Assembly: GCA_013398295.1 (NCBI GenBank)
Contig: VZSF01007795.1
Span: forward strand, 270,555-334,554
Origin: Chionis minor
Lineage: Eukaryota; Chordata; Aves; Charadriiformes; Chionididae
DNA: 64,000 nt
Reading direction: 5' to 3'
Positions within the stretch are counted from its first letter, which is position 1, and each line of letters opens with the position of its first letter. A model generated the notes under the pieces. The model saw nothing but the letters and a program-made list of their open reading frames with translations, was not told the DNA's origin and did not search any database. Of this stretch, positions 57,574 to 64,000 are shown one piece after another. The position numbers and the translations under genes are program-made.

Positions 57574-59551
57574 CTGGGGTTGTCTGGTTCTTCAGCATTT
57601 GGGGAGTTTTGGCTCCCCTCCACAGGGTGCCCAGGAATGGGATTCAGGAAGACAACGTATTGAGTGGGAGCTACCCAAGCCAGCCAGTGAGAAACGTGAC
57701 CCCTCAAGAAAGGCTGGGGGCACAGAAAGGAGGTGCTGTTGAGGATTCACAGATGTAAATTCCCTTCTAGCATTGACTGCCTATGACAAATGAGTCTCTT
57801 CTTGCAAAAAAACATGACTTCAAACAGGACACATACCCATGACGTGAGACCTCCCCGTACACCCAGTCCCCCTTCAGACCTGGAATGGAGCTGCCCACCA
57901 GCAGTCAAGGGCATATACTTAGTCAAGGGCTCTCTCTCCGACCAACCAAAATTTTAAGTATTTCATACTGAATTAATAGTTTCAAAAAGAGACAGCAAGA
58001 TAAGGTGCCTCAGAATATCCTGTAAGAAACAAGCCTGGGACTTTACCATAGCGATATTCAGCTGGCTTCTTGAGAGAAGTGCAACCAGGTTTCATTTCCC
58101 CCATCAACTCAAAACTGATGAATGAGCACACTGCATCAGCAAAAGCGCCAAGTTTTATCAGTGTACACATGTGATCTGGTCAGTATTATCTCATTCAACT
58201 AGACGGAAAACTATACAGCCTAATTTAGACATCCGTGCTTATTGGACACGGTTTATGAGAAGCTCTAAGTCACATGTCTTTAATCATCTCATATTAAATT
58301 ATAATGCAACCAGATCCCAGACAGCCACTGGTAATGAAAAACATGAACAGTGTGGGAAATAACATGATTTAGCATTACACTTGGGAAGTCAGAAGGGTTT
58401 ATAGCAGAATCTAAAGCATTATCTACTTTCTCTCATTGGTGTCGCAAGAATGACTTTTCTGTTTCTCCAGCCCTAGGTTAATGCTAGGTAAGCACAAGCC
58501 TTGCCTTCCAATATGAAGAGATTTCCTTTGCAGCACGCAGGCTCTCTGTAAACCTCATTTCAGGAATACCTGACTTTTAAAAGTAAAGCTTTTATCCCAA
58601 TTCTGACCTGAAGAACCTCTGTTGCTCCCAAAAAGTTATTCTTGTAAGATGAGACGTGACAGAAAGCAAGCCGATTCTCCTTAAATCTCGTGAGTATCTC
58701 TATCATTCTCTAATCACTGTGGTTTTGAATATGCGAAAACAATGACATCTGCGATCTCTGCACTGCATGCAACCCAGTGGACCAATGTGTTCAGGGAATG
58801 TGTGAGTACATCTCACGAGCAAGTAAGGCTGGTGACATGTTTTGTTTGTAAATCCTTCAGAGGCACACCATAGTATTTGCTTTGACGGCCCTGCATCAAA
58901 GCTCATCAGCAGGAACGTAAGTAACTTTATGCACACTTGAAAGTTAGCAAAGGTCCAGTGGCACTTAAATATCAGACTATAATTCTCCACATAAATCCTA
59001 CTCAGGGACTCTGTTCCTTGATGGGAGTGTTCTACGAGATCCTGCAATGTCCAGATGAACCATTCTGATACCCCTGTATTCACTGATAAACTCCCTAAAT
59101 CCATGGGCTAGAGGTGTAGGTGTAATACAGTATCTAAAACTGTCAAAACCCAACCTCATTTAGTTAGAACAGTCCAGCTGGAGCTGAGTCATCCTGGTGA
59201 AGCTTGGTTAGCATGCAGCATAATAGAGATCCTGACCTTCCAGGGAAATTCTCTTTTACATGGACTACATACTTACATTTGCATTTGGTTTAGAGAGAAA
59301 TCCCTCCCTTACTGGAAGTCATGAGGAAATTGCTCAACGTTGCTGTTGGCAAAAGTTCTGGTGGTCTTGATGACAAAAAACTTATCCAGCTCTTATTAGA
59401 AAGCACATCTACTGAGAGTATTATCAGCAGCTCTGACTTTGACTGAGGCATTGGTCATTAATGCTGCTGCTACAGTTTCAAACTAGTGTCACTGGCACAT
59501 ATCCCAGGAAGCATGCCAGCTTCAGATGGATACCGACCACAGGACAACGCG

Positions 59552-59602
59552 ACTCCCCAGAAGAAACAGTGACTTGCTCACTCCCCAGAAGAAACAGGGA
59601 CT
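59552..59602. repeat. Direct duplication, 23-base unit, period 28
   Basis: ACTCCCCAGAAGAAACAG occurs at 59552-59569 and again at 59580-59597. The match continues to 23 bases with one mismatch. Confidence 0.9.
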
Positions 59603-59984
59603 AATTATTGACATTATCACACAGATCCATTAGAAGGATCTGGTATTTTCAGTGGACACTGGAGTGGGTGAGCTTGCTACTATATGAAGACAAACTGATG
59701 CATTTATATTTGCGCTACAAGTTTAAAATTGCCCCTTGGACATTGCTGTAAATGCTTCAGCTGACTCACATGAAGTATACAACGGCTGAGCAGTTAGGAA
59801 ACTTCCTAAAAAGCAAAATAAATCAAAACAGATCTATTTGAAACAAACCTTACAATGGCATAACTTCTAAGCACAGAATTAATCATGTTTAGAAGCAGAA
59901 CAGCTGCAGTATGGTATGCAAAAGCAAACACGAAAACAGAAAGCCAACCTTGCTTGCAGCCTATGCTAAAACCCCTATTACTAC

Positions 59985-60025
59985 ATTTGTAGTAAACTAC
60001 AAATTACTCAATTTGTAGTATTGAG
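59985..60025. repeat. Two adjacent palindromes
   Basis: ATTTGTAGT and ACTACAAAT (59985-60004) form perfect 9-base arms around AA. CTCAAT and ATTGAG (60007-60025) form 6-base arms around TTGTAGT. The shared TTGTAGT suggests local duplication and inversion. Confidence 0.9.
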
Positions 60026-62870
60026 TCACCTACAAACTTGGAACCTCTTTTGTGAAGGCAAAGAGTCAACATTTCTAATGTGCTGAATTTAAATCACTTA
60101 GCAAACATTAAATATGCAATACCTCTGTTACAGAAGTCAGGACTATTTACTTACGGTGATACGCGTGCATGGAAATAGACGTAGAGACTTCAACACGAAC
60201 CTACATGCAAAAGGATGCATAAACAAAGCAAAACCTTTACTAGGTCATGTCCAAATACAAGAAGAATCCCTGTTTCCCAGAATCACCTAGCCCAGGAGGT
60301 CCCTCTCTCTGGGAAGATTTCTTATGCCCAAGGAAATAAATAAGCCGAACTATCCCCATCTGTTGTGACAGTTCATCGTTGCCAGGGCAATCTGAAAAAC
60401 AGAGCTTGATCTATGGTATCAGGTAACACAGCCCTTATCTGCTATGGAAACTCAGAAACCCACAAAAAACGAAACAAGATTTTTCCACGCTAGGCCAGCT
60501 AACCAGCTCCACAGAGGTCCCCACAACTTTCATTTAACTTAGAACAATGAAATCTGAGTTGACTCCGTATTTCACCACTTCTGAGCATAGACGAGCACAC
60601 AGGTTGAAGAAACGATATAGGTTTAGCAATCGCAACAGGTTTCCAAGCATTCTGCTAATCACTTCCTTGTCATAAGCACACGTGGAACATATACTGCACA
60701 CAGTATCCACCTATTACAGTAATGCCACAGTAGCTCTACTGAGGTTATGATTCTTCCCTTCCTCAGATTTCACGTTGTGATGGTTGCTACGATTGTACCT
60801 CCCAACAGCAAATATAGCTTTTGTACTTCATGGGAGGAAAAACAAAACTATTTTTTTAGATAATGGATCCATTAGGCCCATGAGTAATAAGACTGGTTTT
60901 GCTCCTGCAAGGAGCTCCCATTCATGTGATAAAACCCCATGGAAACGTGCATGTTTCTTCACACCTCTGCTCTCCGCAGGCAGAGGATTTTGTACACAGG
61001 TCAGTGTGAAGCTCACTAACAACATATTAAAAGCAGCATTTTGCCTTGCTTCTCCTAAGCAAACAACAGGCTTATGCCAAGTAAGTAAGGTTCTCATACA
61101 CACCTAAGGACCAAAGCTAATGGTGAGCCTTTCTAAAGAAGATCACAGGTCTATCCAGATACTTCCACACATACTCTCATTTTCAAGCCTTCTGCTCTAC
61201 CTCATTCCTTTCCTCCCTGACTGAAAATACCTTCATTTCTTCAATAATGCTGCTTTGGATGTTTCTCTCCCTATTTTCTTTCCTCTATTCTGTTTCAAAT
61301 TGTTTTCTTTATCCTGAATTGACAGGACCCATTTCTAATTTCATTTTCCACTAATGCCAAATGGGCTAAGGATTTCATTCATAATGCAATTTGCATTTAT
61401 CTGTCCTACCGTTTCCAGCTGTCCCTCACCCCTCCTGTTAATGTCTTCCAAGTTTCCACACAGGTACAACCAGACTTCTAACAATGGCTCTTCCCCAAAT
61501 CCCAGCCTCTATTCAGAGCTGACCGCATTGTTGCTAATGCCAGCTGCCCAGAAATTCAGGGCTAGATTGTCAGCTCGTATAAAGTCCCAGACCTGTGAGG
61601 TTGTGGCAACTGGAGGGTATTTGCTATATTTCAAGATTCGCTAATCATTTTACAGAATCAGGCCACAGCAAAGCCAACATAAATTATGGCTAGATCTATC
61701 AAGCTTTGATCATAAATATGAATAATCATGCCAGTAGTTCTATTAAATTTTTGAAACATTCACAATACGAGTTCAGAATTTTTTCTCCCAGCAAATGATG
61801 TAGAATAAAATATGTGTTTTGAGACACTTGCCAGTCACTTGTGTTGCTGGCTGCCAAAAAAATAATCTCTCCAAGTTTTCTTATTGTCTTCACTTGAGTT
61901 CATAGTTCATAGCAGCCACCCACTTAACAGCAAACCTGCCCACATTTCATACAGTCTGAGAGAACAGCAGGAATTAGTAGGAGCATCTCATCCACCTATT
62001 TAAGCTGCCCTGCAAACTCCCTGCTTGATGAGACAGCACAGATAGTTAGAACCACTTAGAGCTCAAGAGAAAACATGCTAATTAAAATGAATGCAAATTC
62101 TGCTCTGGCAAAGATGTGGGAAGCAGTCCAGGAAAGATCTCACTCTTGTCATTCCTCATTAGGAGATCGTCCCTTAGAAGGACCGAGTTTCTGGAATCTC
62201 CGCTAATCTGGAATCCCCACTAATGCCATTGCGTAAGTGGTTGACGGCAGGGTCACACCCAGGGTAGCGCACTGCCTGCTCACCCGGTCCCATCGGCACA
62301 CTGGTTTGGAATAACTCTCACCTAATCCAGAGGTGTAGCTCCATACTGCCAAGCCCATAACTGCACCCTTAAGGACCTACACGGGCACTGAATCAAATGA
62401 ATTAATCCAGCGCCATCTGAAGTTATACAACTGTTTACATATTTTAAGAAAACATTTTATCTGCTTTTATGAGACATTATCTGCTCGTCTGTGACAGTTT
62501 ATGCACTTCACTGCCAGTCCCCTTCTAAATCATCTGGAATGAAGAGCGTAAGAAAAAAGGCCTACTTTCTTTTACAATTCGAGCAACCGCTTTCAGGAAT
62601 TATGTCCAGAGAAATGATGGCATTTTGTAGGTATGTATTAATTTACCAGGCTTCTTCAGCAAGAACTCGTAACACAGGCCACTAAGGTTCTGGATCACCT
62701 TAGTAAACAGATCCCAGTAATCAGTGGGACAGTGACACTTCCCCCCAACGCCGGACCACGCTCAGCACAAGCAATGCACAGGACTGCTGCTTCCTAACGC
62801 CACTGTCCAGACATGACACGACAGATAAATTCTTCTCTTTTTTTTTTGACCTTAGAGCAGCACTGCTCAC

Positions 62871-63427
62871 CCTGGGCTCCTGAGAAGAGCTCCCGGGGCA
62901 GTCTGACGGCCATCCATCCCTCTGCTTTAGGCCACGCACAACCCGCCAGCCGAGGGGAGCAGCCTGAGCGGCCTCCACGGGTCACGGCCCCCCCGGGGGC
63001 CTGCCTGCAGACCAGGGCCGCCCAGGGCTGGCCCTGGAGGAGGTGGCCAGGCCCAGGCCCCTCGGCGTGGAGATGGCAGCCTGCTGACCCACGCCCTCCG
63101 CAGGGAGGCATCAGGTGGCCCCACTCACCCCCAGCCCCTCGCTGCCTCCCCAAGCAGGGCGGCCTCGCCTTTGTGTGAGCTGCGCCGTGTTTACCCTCCC
63201 ACTTCCTTGTTCCATTCCGGCACGAGGGCCATAAACCGCCCGGCTGGCACAGCCGAGCCCTCAGCGGCACGGGCAGGAGAAAGAGGAGGGAGGGGGATGG
63301 CGGCCAGCCCCCTGCTCCGCGCCGGGAGGGCATCCCGGGTGCCACCGTGGTGGTTGGGAGCGGAGCCCTTCCCCTAGGGCTGGTGCTGCCGCCCGTGGCG
63401 GGCCTCTCATGCCCGCTGGCCACCCTC
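62871..63427 (+). promoter_or_regulatory. FFAR4: GC-rich FFAR4 promoter and 5' leader region
   Basis: Composition shifts from AT-rich to GC- and CpG-rich at about 62870 and stays so to the window end. The FFAR4 leader lies in its right part. An in-frame stop at 63176-63178 and no in-frame ATG before 63428 support the assigned FFAR4 start. ACTTCCT at about 63201 is an ETS-type motif. The transcription start site cannot be placed. Confidence 0.55.
63297..63377 (+). CDS. Candidate upstream ORF in FFAR4 leader, 26 codons
   Basis: ATG at 63297 has G at -3 and G at +4, a strong start context, and is followed by 25 codons and a TAG at 63375-63377. It ends 50 bases before the FFAR4 ATG. It matters only if transcription starts upstream of 63297, which is not shown by the sequence. 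Confidence 0.35.
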   Translation: MAASPLLRAGRASRVPPWWLGAEPFP

Positions 63428-63961
63428 ATGCCGCTGCCCGGGGGTGCGCCAGAGGGGAACAAGACCTACTTCCCCTTCTTCTCGGACTTCAGGGGCCGCA
63501 ACGTGACGGCCTTGCGCATCGGCGAGTCATCCGCCCTGGCTTCCATTTTCCTGCTGGCCTTGGCGGGAAACATATGGGGCATCTGGCTGCTGGTGCGGCG
63601 GCAGCACCGCCTGCGCGCCGCCAACTGCCTCGTCCTCAACCTCTTCTGCGCTGACCTGCTCTTCATCAGCCCCATCCCCTTCATCGCCTTCGTGCGCTGG
63701 ACCGAGTCCTGGGTGCTGGGGGACGTCGTCTGCCACATGCTGTTCTACGTGGTGAGCCTCAGCGGCGCCGTCGTCATCCTCTCCCTCTCGGCCGTCAGCC
63801 TGGAGCGCGTCGTCAGCATCGCCCGCCTGCGCCACGCCGCCCTCCGCAGCCGCAAGGGGCTGGCCGCCGCTCTCCTCCTCATCTGGGGCTTGGCCGCCCT
63901 CGGCACCCTCCCGCTCTGCTGCTTCTTCACGGTGGTGCGGCTGCCCGCCGCCGCTGGCGAG
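63428..63961 (+). CDS. FFAR4: FFAR4 (GPR120) exon 1, residues 1-178, rest outside window
   Basis: FFAR4 is a class A G-protein-coupled receptor for long-chain, including omega-3, fatty acids in gut endocrine cells, fat and macrophages. The exon encodes the N-terminus and about four transmembrane helices. Diagnostic features: FPFFSD after the N-terminus, two N-glycosylation sequons (Asn11, Asn25), TM1 GN (Asn48), TM2 LVLNLFCADLLFIS with Asp76, then VRWTES with Arg90, which matches human Arg99, the fatty-acid carboxylate contact. Cys102 is the TM3 disulfide cysteine, SLERV at 124-128 takes the place of DRY (human SLERM), and Trp153 lies in TM4. Donor GTGAGG follows 63961. The ATG at 63428 is the first in frame after a stop at 63176, but its start context is weak (C at -3 and +4). 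Strongly GC-rich codons. Confidence 0.95.
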
Positions 63962-64000
63962 GTGAGGGCGAGGGCCGCCGGGGACGGGCGCGCAGGGAGG

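Larger units (their letters stand above)
53111..62870. other. CEP55-FFAR4 intergenic region
   Basis: About 9.8 kb of mostly AT-rich DNA with no gene I can support. Seen: a 17-base A-run at 57228-57244, a perfect 10-bp hairpin at 57548-57573, an unexplained 133-codon minus-strand ORF at 58703-59104, a 23-base near-exact direct repeat at 59552-59602, and two adjacent palindromes at 59985-60025. No CR1 tail was recognised here. Confidence 0.7.

Noticed and set aside
62794..63462. 222-codon minus-strand ORF upstream of FFAR4
   Set aside because: Same reason: GC-rich, low complexity, antisense to the FFAR4 leader and start, no recognisable domain.
63466..63930. Minus-strand ORFs over FFAR4 exon 1
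   Set aside because: Shadows of the real plus-strand receptor frame.

Overview
This window is vertebrate nuclear DNA, most likely from a bird. It has genes with many small GT-AG exons in AT-rich introns, two sharp CpG-rich islands, and four relics of CR1 retroposons, the dominant avian/reptilian LINE family. Three protein-coding genes are recognisable by translating exons and comparing them with the known vertebrate proteins. Their order, MYOF (minus), CEP55 (plus), FFAR4 (plus), is the order known from human 10q23, so this is ordinary conserved synteny. I found no bacterial-type system, CRISPR array, or intact mobile element. No RNA gene could be supported. || Layout. Positions 1-35875 (minus strand) hold the 5' half of the myoferlin gene: 18 exons with consistent phase, encoding about the first 519 residues (C2A, linker, C2B, FerI region, C2C and the start of the next segment). 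The gene runs off the left edge. Intron 3 is 11.5 kb and contains a large CR1 relic (24.9-27.1 kb) and a short CR1 tail (20.3 kb). Positions 35876-38039 are the divergent intergenic interval, with a CpG island at about 37375-37990. Positions 38040-52185 (plus strand) hold the complete CEP55 coding sequence in eight coding exons (465 aa), followed by a 3' UTR of about 0.9 kb. Two CR1 relics lie in its introns. Positions 53.3-62.8 kb are AT-rich intergenic DNA without a supportable gene. From about 62.87 kb the sequence becomes GC-rich, and the first coding exon of the fatty-acid receptor FFAR4 (GPR120) runs from 63428 to its splice donor after 63961. The rest of FFAR4 lies beyond the right edge. 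|| Functions. Myoferlin is a tail-anchored multi-C2 protein of membrane fusion and repair. CEP55 is the midbody scaffold that recruits ESCRT factors for abscission. FFAR4 is a long-chain fatty acid GPCR. They are neighbours by conserved synteny and are not known to form a pathway. || Most worth checking: a 39-bp in-frame cassette exon of MYOF matching the size difference between the two human isoforms; a perfect 13-bp hairpin just downstream of a CEP55 splice donor; a G-run in place of the pyrimidine tract at a CEP55 acceptor; a well-placed uORF with good start context ahead of a weak FFAR4 start; and CHR/ETS/CRE-like motifs in the CEP55 island. Exon boundaries were read by eye from splice consensus, reading phase and remembered human proteins; no alignment was run.
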